Below, one piece after another: positions 7,451 to 18,513 of a stretch of DNA of 64,000 nucleotides (position 1 is its first letter; every line of letters starts with the position of its first letter). The notes beneath the pieces were generated by a model. That model was not told the origin of the DNA and made no database searches. It worked only from the letters and a program-made list of their open reading frames with translations. The stretch lies in the NCBI RefSeq assembly GCF_001426565.1, contig NZ_LMFA01000001.1:271287-335286 (forward strand), in the 5' to 3' direction. The DNA comes from Rhizobium sp. Root482 (GTDB taxonomy: Bacteria > Pseudomonadota > Alphaproteobacteria > Rhizobiales > Rhizobiaceae). The translations under genes and the position numbers were made by a program.

Positions 7451-8378
7451 GGTCGCGCTCCTTGGTATCGAAGCCCTGCAGGCGGCTGTGGTGGCCACAG
7501 CCGCAATCCGGTCCGTGGCTGTGATCGAGATCGCCGCCCTCGTCTGCCCGGTCGCCATGATGATGTCCGTCATCCGGGTGGCAGTGATCGGTAATGCTGC
7601 CATCGGCGTGAAGCACCCGCCCGTCGGGCAGATGGGTATGGTCGTGATCATGGCTGTAGACGGCGAGCGTCTTTGCCGCGCGGCTACCGAACAGCTTGAG
7701 ATATTCCGGGCTCTGGCTGACCGCCTGCGGCGTACCGCGGCAACAGACATGGCTGTTGAGGCAGATGACCGTATCAGTCGCCGCCATGACCATGTGCAAA
7801 TCGTGCGAAATCAGCAGGATGCCGCAGCCGGTCCGGTTGCGGATGGACTTGATCAGGTCGTAGAGGGCGATTTCACCGGTGAAATCGACGCCCTGCACCG
7901 GCTCGTCGAGAACCAGAAGATCCGGCTTGCGGGCAACGGCGCGGGCGAGAAGCGCGCGCTGGAATTCGCCGCCGGACAGATGCTGCACCTCGGCGCGGGC
8001 AAGATGGGAAATGCCGGTGGCGGAAAGCGCATCGGCGATCTCACCGGCCTTCAGTGGCCCGGTCAAGGTCATCAGCCGCTCGACGGTCAAGGGCAGCGTC
8101 CAGTCGATCGCAAGTTTTTGCGGGACATAGCCAACCTTCAAGCCTGGCTGCCTCTCCACCCAGCCCTCGTCCGGCTTGAGAACGCCGATCGCCGCCTTCG
8201 CCGTCGTCGATTTTCCCGAACCATTGGGGCCGATCAGCGTAACGATCTCGCCGCGCCCAATCGAAAATTCGACACCGCGCACCAGCCAACGGCCATTGCG
8301 GCGCACGCCGGCATTTTTCAGGACCACAAGCGGCTTTTGATCGGACAGCTTGTGATCGGAGGGGCGGATCAGAGACAT
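7443..8378 (-). CDS. znuC: Zinc ABC transporter ATP-binding protein with His-rich tail
   Basis: A 311-residue ATPase. Walker A (GPNGSGKST), the ABC signature (LSGGEFQRALLARA), Walker B (LLVLDEP) and the H-loop (LISHDLHMV) are all intact. Compared with enterobacterial ZnuC (about 250 residues) it has a C-terminal extension of roughly 60 residues dominated by His, Asp and Cys (HDHDHTH, DGHHHGDR, CGCGHHSR). It may bind zinc at the cytosolic face. The ATG at 8378 starts the homologous region. First gene of znuC-znuB-zur, transcribed away from znuA. Confidence 0.95.
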   Translation of the reverse strand: MSLIRPSDHKLSDQKPLVVLKNAGVRRNGRWLVRGVEFSIGRGEIVTLIGPNGSGKSTTAKAAIGVLKPDEGWVERQPGLKVGYVPQKLAIDWTLPLTVERLMTLTGPLKAGEIADALSATGISHLARAEVQHLSGGEFQRALLARAVARKPDLLVLDEPVQGVDFTGEIALYDLIKSIRNRTGCGILLISHDLHMVMAATDTVICLNSHVCCRGTPQAVSQSPEYLKLFGSRAAKTLAVYSHDHDHTHLPDGRVLHADGSITDHCHPDDGHHHGDRADEGGDLDHSHGPDCGCGHHSRLQGFDTKERDRA

Positions 8379-8418
8379 TTCAAAATTTCCGAATTCGGTG
8401 TTGCCAGTTGCTATGCCA

Positions 8419-8459
8419 CACGTTATAGCATTACGCAATTGATGTAATAACATTACATG
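8419..8459. promoter_or_regulatory. Two candidate Zur operators between znuC and znuA
   Basis: The 105-base divergent spacer has two AT-rich palindromes. The stronger, 8442-8458, is ATGTAAT-AAC-ATTACAT with perfect 7-base arms. The second, 8421-8435, is CGTTAT-AGC-ATTACG with one mismatch. Centres are 22 bases apart, about two helical turns. Both contain the TAATA/GTTATA-type core seen in alphaproteobacterial Zur boxes. Position between the zinc uptake operons makes zinc-dependent repression in both directions the natural reading; binding is inferred. Confidence 0.75.
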
Positions 8460-8483
8460 CATTAACAAGCCCGGAGCCGATCA

Positions 8484-9461
8484 ATGAATCTGAAGACCCT
8501 ATTTCTTGCCCCCCTGCTGCTGGCTTCGACTGCCGCAGCCCATGCCGAAGCGCCGAATGTCGTGGTTTCGATCAAGCCCATCCACTCTCTGGTCGCATCG
8601 ATCATGCAGGGAATTGGCGAGCCGGCACTGATCGTCGATGGCGCCGCCTCGCCCCATACCTTCAGCATGAAGCCCTCCAGTGCGGTTGCCATCGAGAAGG
8701 CCGATATCGTCTTCTGGGTCGGTCATGGGATGGAGGCCTTTCTGGAAAAACCGCTGGAGACGCTTGGCGAGGGCGCGAAACGCGTGGCGCTGGAAGAGGC
8801 TCCCGGCCTGACCAAGCTGGAATTCCGCGAAGGCGGCGCCTTCGAGGCGCATGATCACGGCGACGACCACGACCATGGCGACGCACATGCGGTAGCTGAG
8901 GGCGAAGACGCACATGCCGGGGAGCACCACCATGACGGCGGCTTCGACATGCATCTCTGGCTCGACCCCGCCAATGCAAAGGCGATGGCGACCGAGATCG
9001 AAAAGACACTGGCCGCGGCGGATCCGGACAATGCCGCCACCTACAGCGCCAATCTCGACAAGCTGAACACGCGCATCGACACGCTCGACGGGATGCTCGC
9101 AGAAACTGTCGCGCCGATCCGCGACACGCCCTTCGTCGTCTTTCACGACGCCTATCAATATTTCGAGCATCGCTATGGCGTGAAGGTGGCCGGCTCGATC
9201 ACCGTCAGCCCGGAAAGTCTGCCCGGTGCCGCGCGGCTGACGCAGATCCATGAAAAAATCATCGACCTTGGCGCAACCTGCGTCTTTGCCGAACCGCAGT
9301 TCGAACCGAAGCTGGTCAATGTCGTGCTGGAGGGCACGAAAGCCAAATCCGGCACGCTCGACCCGGAGGGGGCGACCATCGAAGCCGGACCAGACCTCTA
9401 TTTCCAGCTCATGGAAGGCATCGCCACATCCCTGAAGACCTGCCTCTCCTCGAGCGACTGA
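8484..9461 (+). CDS. znuA: Zinc ABC transporter periplasmic binding protein
   Basis: A 325-residue cluster A-I receptor. A Sec signal peptide (about 1-22, cleavage after AHA) precedes the mature SIKPIHSL start. The expected zinc ligands are visible, including H in KPIHS, H in SPHTF and the later conserved H of VFHDAYQYF. Between the lobes lies the flexible acidic His-rich loop diagnostic for zinc-type receptors (HDHGDDHDHGDAH and GEHHHDGG, about residues 120-155). GGAG precedes the ATG. Divergent from znuCB-zur and sharing the operator region. Confidence 0.96.
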   Translation: MNLKTLFLAPLLLASTAAAHAEAPNVVVSIKPIHSLVASIMQGIGEPALIVDGAASPHTFSMKPSSAVAIEKADIVFWVGHGMEAFLEKPLETLGEGAKRVALEEAPGLTKLEFREGGAFEAHDHGDDHDHGDAHAVAEGEDAHAGEHHHDGGFDMHLWLDPANAKAMATEIEKTLAAADPDNAATYSANLDKLNTRIDTLDGMLAETVAPIRDTPFVVFHDAYQYFEHRYGVKVAGSITVSPESLPGAARLTQIHEKIIDLGATCVFAEPQFEPKLVNVVLEGTKAKSGTLDPEGATIEAGPDLYFQLMEGIATSLKTCLSSSD

Positions 9462-9483
9462 CAGGTCGCCTTACCAAAGGTCC

Positions 9484-9520
9484 GCCGGGGGCGGGCTCGT
9501 GCGATATCGCCGCCCCCGGC
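9484..9520 (+). terminator. Possible terminator hairpin after znuA
   Basis: GCCGGGGGC (9484-9492) and GCCCCCGGC (9512-9520) form a 9-bp GC stem with a 19-base loop in the 83-base gap between the converging znuA and GH43 genes. No T-tract follows on either strand, so it is a hairpin with uncertain termination activity. Confidence 0.35.
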
Positions 9521-9544
9521 ACCGCAAATGCATGGCAAGGACGA

Positions 9545-11164
9545 TCACAGCGCCTCGTAGCTGAATCGGTCGAAATCGGCCGCCTGCCCCCTGCCCGATG
9601 TGTCGAAGGCGAAAACGCCGGCAAAGGCACCGGTGAAGGAGCCATGTTCGCCACGCCCGCCCTCGTCGGAAACGACGCCGGCGTCAAGCGCCGGTCCAAG
9701 CGCCTGCCAGTCGTTTGCGCCCTGCGGCCGCCAGGAAAACTGCAGGTCGTTGTCGCGAATTTCCATCGCCAGATGCACCGGTCCATCGGGCACGGCCACG
9801 CCGCTTCCGGCCGGAAAGCTCATGCGACTATGCGGGAAATCCCCGGCGCAGGAAAACACCGTCACCACGCGGCCAAGCGTTTCGTGCAGCGTCACGGCAA
9901 GAGCATGGAATTTATGCCGGTTGTAGTAATGCGTCAGGCCGGCGGCCTGCTGGTAGGTGTCGGGATCGAAATCGACGACAGTCTCGGCGCGGAACCGGTG
10001 GTGTTCCTGGCGCCGCGCCACCAGCGCCTGCTCGAACCAGCTGCCGATGCTTTCGCGGCCAAAGAGACGCAGGAAACCGGGTCTGTCGGTCAAGGAGAAG
10101 ATGCGCTGCGGCAGCGGCGTGCGCAGCCACTGGAATTCCGCAGGCAAGTGCGTGCCGTCAAAACCGGTTTCGACCCGGGCGGGCCTCTCGACGATAACAG
10201 CATCGGCAGGAGCTGGAACCTCGATTGCCGGCACGACGCCGCCCTGCTCGAGATAGAGCCAACCATCGTCCCTCCACACGCATTTCTGCAATGCGGTCTC
10301 GCGGCCGAGCGTGCAGCGCCGTCCGGGCCCGAGCGGCCGGCCGGTCAGGTGGGTATGATAGGCCAACCCGTCCGACGTCTCGATATATTGCCCATGCCCT
10401 GCCCGCTGCAGAGGTGAATCGGGATGGTCCTTGGCGGTGATCAGATGCGTCTGCGGGTGCATCTCATACGGTCCCTCGATCGCCCGCGAACGGGCCATCG
10501 TCACCGCATGGTCGTAACCGGTCCCGCCTTCCGCCGTGGTCAGGTAATACCAACTGTTTCGCTGGAAGAGATGCGGACCTTCCACCAAGCCCAGGCTGCT
10601 GCCGGCAAAGATGTTGCGGACCGGACCGACAAGCGTCCCGGAAGCCGGGTCCCATTGCTGCAGCAGGATGCCGTCGAAAGCCGGCGATTTCGGCGCGCCG
10701 CCGAAACTTTCGGTGCGGTGGTTCCACTGCATGTTGAGAAACCATTTGCGGCCGTCCTCGTCGTGGAACAGCGAGGGATCGAAGCCCGAGGAATTGACAT
10801 AGACGGGATCGGACCATTCGCCGTCGATCGTCGGCGATGTGACGATATAGTTATGGGCATCCTTGAAATTGCCGTCGAAACGCTTGACGTCGGTATAGAC
10901 CAGCCAGAACAGCCCGTCGGCATGGGAGAGGCAGGGTGCCCAGACGCCGCAGCTGTCCGGATTGCCGCGCATGTCGAGCTGGCTTGCCCGCTCGAGCGGG
11001 CGGCGCACGAGCGTCCAGTTGACGAGATCGCGCGAGTGGTGGATCTGCACGCCCGGATACCATTCGAAGGTGGAGGTCGCGATATAGTAATCGTCGCCGA
11101 CGCGGCAGATGGAAGGATCCGGATTGAAGCCGGGCAGGATCGGATTGCGGATCGTCGCGGGCAT
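9545..11164 (-). CDS. xynB: Glycoside hydrolase family 43 beta-xylosidase
   Basis: A 539-residue GH43 enzyme of the XynB/beta-xylosidase type, releasing xylose or arabinose from short xylo-oligosaccharides. The five-bladed propeller opens with PGFNPDPS containing the general base D16; the pKa modulator D129 (SSGFDPSLF) and the general acid E195 (GLVEGPHLF) are present. A C-terminal beta-sandwich (about 330-535) matches the GH43/XynB accessory domain. There is no signal peptide, so it acts in the cytosol on imported sugars. ATG 11164 has GAGGAAGAG upstream; the longer frame to 11467 is unsupported. No transporter for xylo-oligosaccharides is adjacent. Confidence 0.92.
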   Translation of the reverse strand: MPATIRNPILPGFNPDPSICRVGDDYYIATSTFEWYPGVQIHHSRDLVNWTLVRRPLERASQLDMRGNPDSCGVWAPCLSHADGLFWLVYTDVKRFDGNFKDAHNYIVTSPTIDGEWSDPVYVNSSGFDPSLFHDEDGRKWFLNMQWNHRTESFGGAPKSPAFDGILLQQWDPASGTLVGPVRNIFAGSSLGLVEGPHLFQRNSWYYLTTAEGGTGYDHAVTMARSRAIEGPYEMHPQTHLITAKDHPDSPLQRAGHGQYIETSDGLAYHTHLTGRPLGPGRRCTLGRETALQKCVWRDDGWLYLEQGGVVPAIEVPAPADAVIVERPARVETGFDGTHLPAEFQWLRTPLPQRIFSLTDRPGFLRLFGRESIGSWFEQALVARRQEHHRFRAETVVDFDPDTYQQAAGLTHYYNRHKFHALAVTLHETLGRVVTVFSCAGDFPHSRMSFPAGSGVAVPDGPVHLAMEIRDNDLQFSWRPQGANDWQALGPALDAGVVSDEGGRGEHGSFTGAFAGVFAFDTSGRGQAADFDRFSYEAL

Positions 11165-11500
11165 GTCTTCTCTCTTCCTCGATATTCGGTGCCGCATCCA
11201 GCCCGAAACGCCATGCCGTTTCAAGTGCCGGCGGCGGCCGATGGCTCGCAAAAACGACCGACAACCACCTTCTTCGAATCGCCTTTGCATGGAATAGCCG
11301 TGGCCTCCAGGCTGCAGGATGCTGGACCGGAAGGGTTCTGCCCAAACATTAGGCACCACACATAAAGGCGCATGCGACTTTGGTATGACGCTACGGCACA
11401 ATGCGGGAAAATCCCTGGCCAGGGTTGAATCGGGGCTTGAAATCGGCACTGTGACTGTGCTTGGCAAAAAAGCGAAAAACAGCCTTGCGGGGAGGAACAG
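11165..11500. promoter_or_regulatory. Divergent promoter region between GH43 and TRAP genes
   Basis: A 336-base gene-free spacer between divergent genes. It contains one perfect 12-base palindrome, CCCTGGCCAGGG (11413-11424), about 77 bases ahead of the TRAP operon, a reasonable operator candidate. No regulator gene is adjacent. Otherwise nothing recognisable. Confidence 0.35.
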
Positions 11501-12079
11501 ATGAATTCTTTACTCGGCTTCAGCCGACTCATAGACACGATCACGGAAAACATAGGCAAGGCCGTCGCCTGGCTCATTCTCGTCGCCGTTCTCGTCAGCG
11601 CCGGCAACGCGGTCATCCGCAAGATATTCAATATGTCATCCAACGCCTGGCTCGAGGCCCAATGGTATCTGTTCGGCGGTGCCTTCATGCTGGCGGCCGC
11701 CTATACGCTGCAGCAGAACGAGCATATCCGCATCGACGTCGTCTATGGCGCCTTCTCGCGCCGGGTTCAGCATTGGATCGACCTGTTCGGCCATTGCTTC
11801 TTCCTGATGCCCTTCGTGCTCCTGATGGTCTATTATTTCGTGCCCTATGTGGAGATGTCCTATGTCTCGGGCGAAGGCTCCTCCAGCGCCGGCGGCCTGA
11901 TCGTATGGCCCGCCAAGGCGATCCTGCTCGCAGGTTTCGTCCTGCTCGCATTCCAGGGTGTTTCGGAAATCATCAAGAAGATTGCCATCATCCGTGGCGA
12001 TATGGAGGACCCCACCCCTTACGTACCCGCCCACGCGCCGCTCGACGATGACGCGTCGGTCAGGGAGGACCGCGGATGA
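11501..12079 (+). CDS. TRAP transporter small membrane subunit (DctQ family)
   Basis: A 192-residue protein with four hydrophobic segments (about 20-40, 60-75, 95-120 and 145-165), the DctQ/TakQ pattern, and a hydrophilic C-terminal tail. It pairs with the large subunit encoded immediately downstream to form a Na+-driven importer of organic acids or related solutes fed by a periplasmic receptor. GGGGAGGAACAG precedes the ATG. Its last four bases overlap the start of the large-subunit gene (ATGA), indicating translational coupling. Confidence 0.92.
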   Translation: MNSLLGFSRLIDTITENIGKAVAWLILVAVLVSAGNAVIRKIFNMSSNAWLEAQWYLFGGAFMLAAAYTLQQNEHIRIDVVYGAFSRRVQHWIDLFGHCFFLMPFVLLMVYYFVPYVEMSYVSGEGSSSAGGLIVWPAKAILLAGFVLLAFQGVSEIIKKIAIIRGDMEDPTPYVPAHAPLDDDASVREDRG

Positions 12080-13827
12080 TCGAATTCATCGCCCAGAACA
12101 TGGCACCGATCATGTTCCTGTCACTCTTCGTCTTCCTTCTGCTCGGTTACCCCGTTGCCTTCGCGCTGGCTGCCAATGGCTTGCTGTTTTTCGTGATCGG
12201 CGTCGAACTTGCCCCCTATTCGGAATCGATCAATCTGTCCTGGCCGCTCCTGAACGCACTGCCGGATCGCTTCTGGGGTGTGATGGCGAATGAAACGCTG
12301 CTTGCGATCCCGTTCTTTACCTTCATGGGCATCGTGCTCGAACGATCCGGAATGGCCGAAGATCTGCTCGATACGATCGGCCAGCTGTTCGGGCCTGTCC
12401 GTGGCGGTCTCGCCTATGCGGTGATCTTCGTCGGCGCGCTTCTGGCGGCCACCACCGGCGTCGTTGCCGCCTCGGTCATCGCCATGGGCCTGATCTCGCT
12501 GCCGATCATGCTGCGCTACGGCTATGACCGGCGGGTGGCCTCGGGCGTCATCGCCGCCTCCGGCACGCTGGCACAGATCATTCCGCCATCGCTGGTGCTC
12601 ATCGTCCTTGCCGACCAGCTGGGCCGTTCGGTCGGCGACATGTATGCCGGCGCCCTGATCCCGGGTCTCGTTCTTACCGGCCTTTATATGAGCTATATCC
12701 TGCTGATGACCTTCATCCGCAGGGATTCGATGCCGGCACTGCCGATTGAGGCCCGTACCCTCGGCTCCGGCGTCACCTCGCTGATCATCGCGCTCGCCGT
12801 GGCCGCCGGTATTGCCTATACGGCGCACGTCCTGCTCTTCCCGACCCAGGGCGAGAATGCCGATATTCTCGGTGCCACTGTCGGCATCGCCTTCATCTAC
12901 ATCGTCGCACTCGCAGACCGTGGCCTGAACATTAACCGGATGTCGCGGCTCGCCCAGCAGGTCATCATCGTTCTGATCCCGCCATTGGCGCTGATCTTCC
13001 TGGTGCTCGGGACCATCTTCCTCGGCGTCGCCACGCCGACGGAAGGCGGCGCCATGGGCGCGGTCGGCGCCCTCGTCATGGCAGCGGCAAAGGGACGGTT
13101 GACCTTCGACGTCATCAAGCAGGCGCTGGCCTCGACCACCCGCCTCTCGTCCTTCGTGCTGTTCATCCTGATCGGCGCGCGGGTCTTTTCGCTCACCTTC
13201 TATGGCGTCAACGGCCATATCTGGGTGGAACACCTGCTGGTCTCCATGCCGGGCGGCGAAGTCGGCTTCCTGATCGTCGTCAACCTGCTCGTCTTCTTCC
13301 TGGCCTTCTTCCTCGATTTCTTCGAGCTCGCCTTCATCATCGTGCCGCTGCTCGCGCCGGCGGCCAGCGCGCTCGGCATCGACCTGATCTGGTTCGGCGT
13401 CCTGCTCGGCATCAACATGCAAACCAGCTTCATGCACCCACCCTTCGGTTTCGCGCTGTTCTATCTGCGATCCGTGGCCGCCCGCGTCCCCTATCTCGAC
13501 CGGGTAACGGGCAAGGTGACGGCGCCGGTAACGACAGGCCAAATCTATTGGGGCGCCGTGCCCTTTGTCGGCATCCAGATCCTCATGGTGGCGCTGACGA
13601 TCATGTTCCCGCAAATGGTCACGCACTACAAGGACGAGGCCGTGGTCGTCGATCCCTCGACCATCCAGCTGCAGGTTCCAGGCTTCAACGACAGCGGGTT
13701 TGGCCTGCCGGGCCTGCAGCTTCCAGGCACTCCGCTCACCGATGGTGCCCCGCCTGCAGAGGGAACGGAGGGTGGCAAGGAAAGCCAGCCCGCCATCGAC
13801 CTCAGCGCACCACCGTCATTCAACTGA
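12076..13827 (+). CDS. TRAP transporter large membrane subunit (DctM family)
   Basis: A 583-residue multi-spanning protein of the DctM/ion-transporter superfamily. It is longer than classical DctM (about 430 residues), which fits the TakM/mannitol-chloroaromatic subgroup, and adds a periplasmic-looking loop plus a Pro/Gly-rich hydrophilic tail of roughly 65 residues after the last membrane segment (from about 520). Family motifs such as GATTGVVAAS-type helix hairpins (LLAATTGVVAASVIAMG) and IPPSLVL are present. It ends at a strong terminator. The cognate receptor is probably the TakP-like gene facing it at 13945-15054. Confidence 0.9.
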   Translation: MIEFIAQNMAPIMFLSLFVFLLLGYPVAFALAANGLLFFVIGVELAPYSESINLSWPLLNALPDRFWGVMANETLLAIPFFTFMGIVLERSGMAEDLLDTIGQLFGPVRGGLAYAVIFVGALLAATTGVVAASVIAMGLISLPIMLRYGYDRRVASGVIAASGTLAQIIPPSLVLIVLADQLGRSVGDMYAGALIPGLVLTGLYMSYILLMTFIRRDSMPALPIEARTLGSGVTSLIIALAVAAGIAYTAHVLLFPTQGENADILGATVGIAFIYIVALADRGLNINRMSRLAQQVIIVLIPPLALIFLVLGTIFLGVATPTEGGAMGAVGALVMAAAKGRLTFDVIKQALASTTRLSSFVLFILIGARVFSLTFYGVNGHIWVEHLLVSMPGGEVGFLIVVNLLVFFLAFFLDFFELAFIIVPLLAPAASALGIDLIWFGVLLGINMQTSFMHPPFGFALFYLRSVAARVPYLDRVTGKVTAPVTTGQIYWGAVPFVGIQILMVALTIMFPQMVTHYKDEAVVVDPSTIQLQVPGFNDSGFGLPGLQLPGTPLTDGAPPAEGTEGGKESQPAIDLSAPPSFN

Positions 13828-13834
13828 TACGAAG

Positions 13835-13864
13835 CACGGCCGGACTTTCCGGCCGTGTTTTTTT
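13835..13864 (+). terminator. Intrinsic terminator of the TRAP dctQM operon
   Basis: CACGGCCGG (13835-13843) pairs with CCGGCCGTG (13849-13857) and is followed by a run of seven T residues. It lies just after the large-subunit stop codon. Confidence 0.9.
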
Positions 13865-13884
13865 CCACGACACATGCCAGAATC

Positions 13885-13920
13885 GACAAGCCCCGGAGCG
13901 TCGCCGCCCCGGGGCTTGTC
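13885..13920 (-). terminator. Terminator hairpin after the TRAP receptor gene
   Basis: A perfect 12-bp stem, GACAAGCCCCGG (13885-13896) with CCGGGGCTTGTC (13909-13920), 12-base loop, in the spacer between convergent TRAP genes. The minus-strand flank is not clearly U-rich, so efficiency is uncertain. Confidence 0.6.
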
Positions 13921-13944
13921 TGTTTCCGATCTCCGCAGCTCTGG

Positions 13945-16443
<2,499 letters not shown>

Positions 16444-16460
16444 GGCTGGCCCTTTCCTCA

Positions 16461-16493
16461 AAACCAAAATCCCCGAAGCGGAGCCTCCGGGGA
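16461..16493 (-). terminator. Weak terminator or processing hairpin between oxidoreductase and reductase genes
   Basis: A short stem (CCCCG...CGGGG, 16471-16492) followed on the minus strand by ATTTTGGTTTT. It lies in the 129-base gap between two genes of the operon and may reduce readthrough into the aldo/keto reductase gene. Confidence 0.5.
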
Positions 16494-16572
16494 TGCGTTG
16501 CCGCTTTTATCCCGATCCCGGACAAGGCGCAAACGCGCCCGTCCGATCTCCACCGCCAAGATCAAGGGCGCC

Positions 16573-17706
16573 CTAGCGCAGCAGAGCCCTCGCCTCCTCG
16601 ATGCCAAGCGCCGCTGGCTGGGTGCAGGTCGTCGTCAGCTCGATGAAGCAGCCTTCCGCACCGGATTTCAGGATCGAGACCATGACATCGACGCCGTGCA
16701 GGGCGCGCTCCAGCGAGCAGCGGGCGTCGCGGCCTTCGAGAATGGCGGTCGCCATGTCGGCAAGGCCGGCGGTGCGATAGTTCGCCATCATGCCCTGCGG
16801 ATGTTCCTGATTGGCGATCGAGAAGGGATGATCCCAGGTTTCGAGCGGCTGGATATCCTTGTCCCGGCCGCTGGCCGATACCGTGCCACCGAAGAAATTC
16901 GGATCCGGCACGAACAGCGAGCCCTCGGTGCCATAAAGCTCCATATTCGCGTGGCGGTGCGACCAGACATCCCAGCTGGCCGACAGCGTGACCGTCGCGC
17001 CATTCTGGAATTCGAGCAGCGCATGGATATTGGTCGGGGTCTTCACCGGAATGACCTCGCCCTTGCGCGGCTCGCTGGTGATGGTGCGCGTGTGGTTGGC
17101 CATCGAGGTCAAGGCCGCCACCCGCTTGACTGGGCCAATCAGGTTGACGAGATTGGCGATGTAATAGGGACCGAGATCGAGGATGGGGCCGCCGCCGGGC
17201 AGGAAGAAGAAATCCGGGTTCGGGTGCCACATCTCCATGCCAGGGCTCATCACATGGCAGGTGCCGGAGGTGACGCGACCGATCCTGCCCTGGTCGATAT
17301 AGTCGCGCGCCAGTTGGTGGGCGCCGCCGAGAAACGTATCCGGCGCGCATCCCACCTTCAGCTCGTTGGCGGTGGCGAGCCCACGAAGCTGCTCGCCCTC
17401 TTCCAGCGAGAGCACCAGCGGTTTTTCCGAATAGACATGCTTGCCGGCCTCGAGGATCATTTTCGAAACCGCGAAATGGGCATCCGGAATCGTCAGATTG
17501 ACGACGATATCTATCTGCGGATTGGCGAGCAGGGCCTCGATGGTCTGTGCCTCGACGCCATATTCGGACGCCCGCATCTCAGCGGCGGCCGGGTTGATGT
17601 CGGCGCATGCCAGCACCTTGATGCCCTTGAAGAGCGGCGAAAGCGTGAAATAGGTCGTGGAGATATTGCCGCATCCGATGATGCCGACGCCGAGTTCGCG
17701 TGTCAT
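16573..17706 (-). CDS. Gfo/Idh/MocA family sugar oxidoreductase
   Basis: A 377-residue NAD(P)-dependent dehydrogenase. The N-terminal Rossmann fold shows GIIGCGNIS (residues 7-15) and the family EKPL motif (about 94-97) with the catalytic lysine; the C-terminal alpha/beta domain shows GGGPILDLGPYY with the catalytic DLGxxY/H region. Members oxidise hydroxyl groups of sugars, sugar acids or inositols. Together with the following epimerase-like gene it resembles oxidation/epimerisation pairs used in rare-sugar catabolism. 24 bases separate it from that gene. Substrate unknown. Confidence 0.9.
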   Translation of the reverse strand: MTRELGVGIIGCGNISTTYFTLSPLFKGIKVLACADINPAAAEMRASEYGVEAQTIEALLANPQIDIVVNLTIPDAHFAVSKMILEAGKHVYSEKPLVLSLEEGEQLRGLATANELKVGCAPDTFLGGAHQLARDYIDQGRIGRVTSGTCHVMSPGMEMWHPNPDFFFLPGGGPILDLGPYYIANLVNLIGPVKRVAALTSMANHTRTITSEPRKGEVIPVKTPTNIHALLEFQNGATVTLSASWDVWSHRHANMELYGTEGSLFVPDPNFFGGTVSASGRDKDIQPLETWDHPFSIANQEHPQGMMANYRTAGLADMATAILEGRDARCSLERALHGVDVMVSILKSGAEGCFIELTTTCTQPAALGIEEARALLR

Positions 17707-17730
17707 GGTCCGTCTTTCTATCGGTAATGT

Positions 17731-18492
17731 TCAGTAGGACTTGATCGAGGCGATGGAGCGCTCGGCAGTCGTCTTGAAATCCTTGGGATTGTCGTGTTCG
17801 ACGATGAAATATTTCACGGGCGTCGAGGCGAGCGCCGCAAAAAGCCGCGGCCATTCCACGGTTCCGTGACCGACATCCGCCCAGCCATCCTCATCTGCGC
17901 CCTCGCCCGCCGACGCGATGTCCTTGACGTGGACGGCGGTGATGCGGCTGCCGTATTTCTCGATCCAGGCAAAAGGATCGGCGTTGCCTCGGATGACCCA
18001 GGCGATATCCGCTTCCCAGCTCAGGCTCGGCCCGCCGGCAAAGATATGGTCCTGCGGAAAACTGCCATCGGCCAGTTCGACGAATTCGAAATCGTGATTG
18101 TGCCAGCCGAAATCGAGACCGGCGTCGCGAAACGGCTTGCCGGCCTGTTCCAGTCGCTTGCCGAACTCATGCCAACCGTTGGGACCGCCCGGGCGCTGCT
18201 CAGCGGCAATATAGGGGCAGTAGATGGCCTTGATACCGAGCGTATTGGCGATCTGAAGCGCACGCGCCGGATCGGCTTCCAGCATGTCGAGGCCGAAATG
18301 CGCCGTCGGCATCGTCAACCCGTTTCTGTCGAGGTCCTGCTTGAGGGCACTGATCGCCGCATCGTCGAGGGAGGCATAGAGCGCACCATAGCCCTCGACT
18401 TGGCCGTAGCCGGCGGCAGCCACGGTTTTCAGGACATCGGCGAGCGGCGGGAAATTGCGGGCGCTGTAAAGCTGGAAACTGACGGTCTGCAT
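17731..18492 (-). CDS. Sugar phosphate isomerase/epimerase (AP endonuclease 2-like TIM barrel)
   Basis: A 253-residue xylose-isomerase-like TIM barrel. Readable family features are the LYSARN opening, the metal-binding YGQVEGYGA region, WHNHDFEF with metal/substrate ligands (about 127-134), WEADIAW, and VEHDNPKDF near the C-terminus. This grouping typically epimerises or isomerises free keto sugars or oxidised intermediates (IolE/IolI-like). It partners the Gfo/Idh/MocA gene 24 bases downstream. No export signal. The exact reaction cannot be inferred. Confidence 0.88.
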   Translation of the reverse strand: MQTVSFQLYSARNFPPLADVLKTVAAAGYGQVEGYGALYASLDDAAISALKQDLDRNGLTMPTAHFGLDMLEADPARALQIANTLGIKAIYCPYIAAEQRPGGPNGWHEFGKRLEQAGKPFRDAGLDFGWHNHDFEFVELADGSFPQDHIFAGGPSLSWEADIAWVIRGNADPFAWIEKYGSRITAVHVKDIASAGEGADEDGWADVGHGTVEWPRLFAALASTPVKYFIVEHDNPKDFKTTAERSIASIKSY

Positions 18493-18513
18493 GGAAAATC
18501 CTCCGAGGTGAAT

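Noticed and set aside
9484-9520. Strong terminator of znuA
   Set aside because: Good stem but no T-tract on either strand, so listed only as a low-confidence hairpin.
12121-13626. 501-residue minus-strand frame opposite the TRAP large subunit, rich in Asp, His and Gln
   Set aside because: The composition is the complement of a hydrophobic membrane protein; no recognisable motif or ribosome site.
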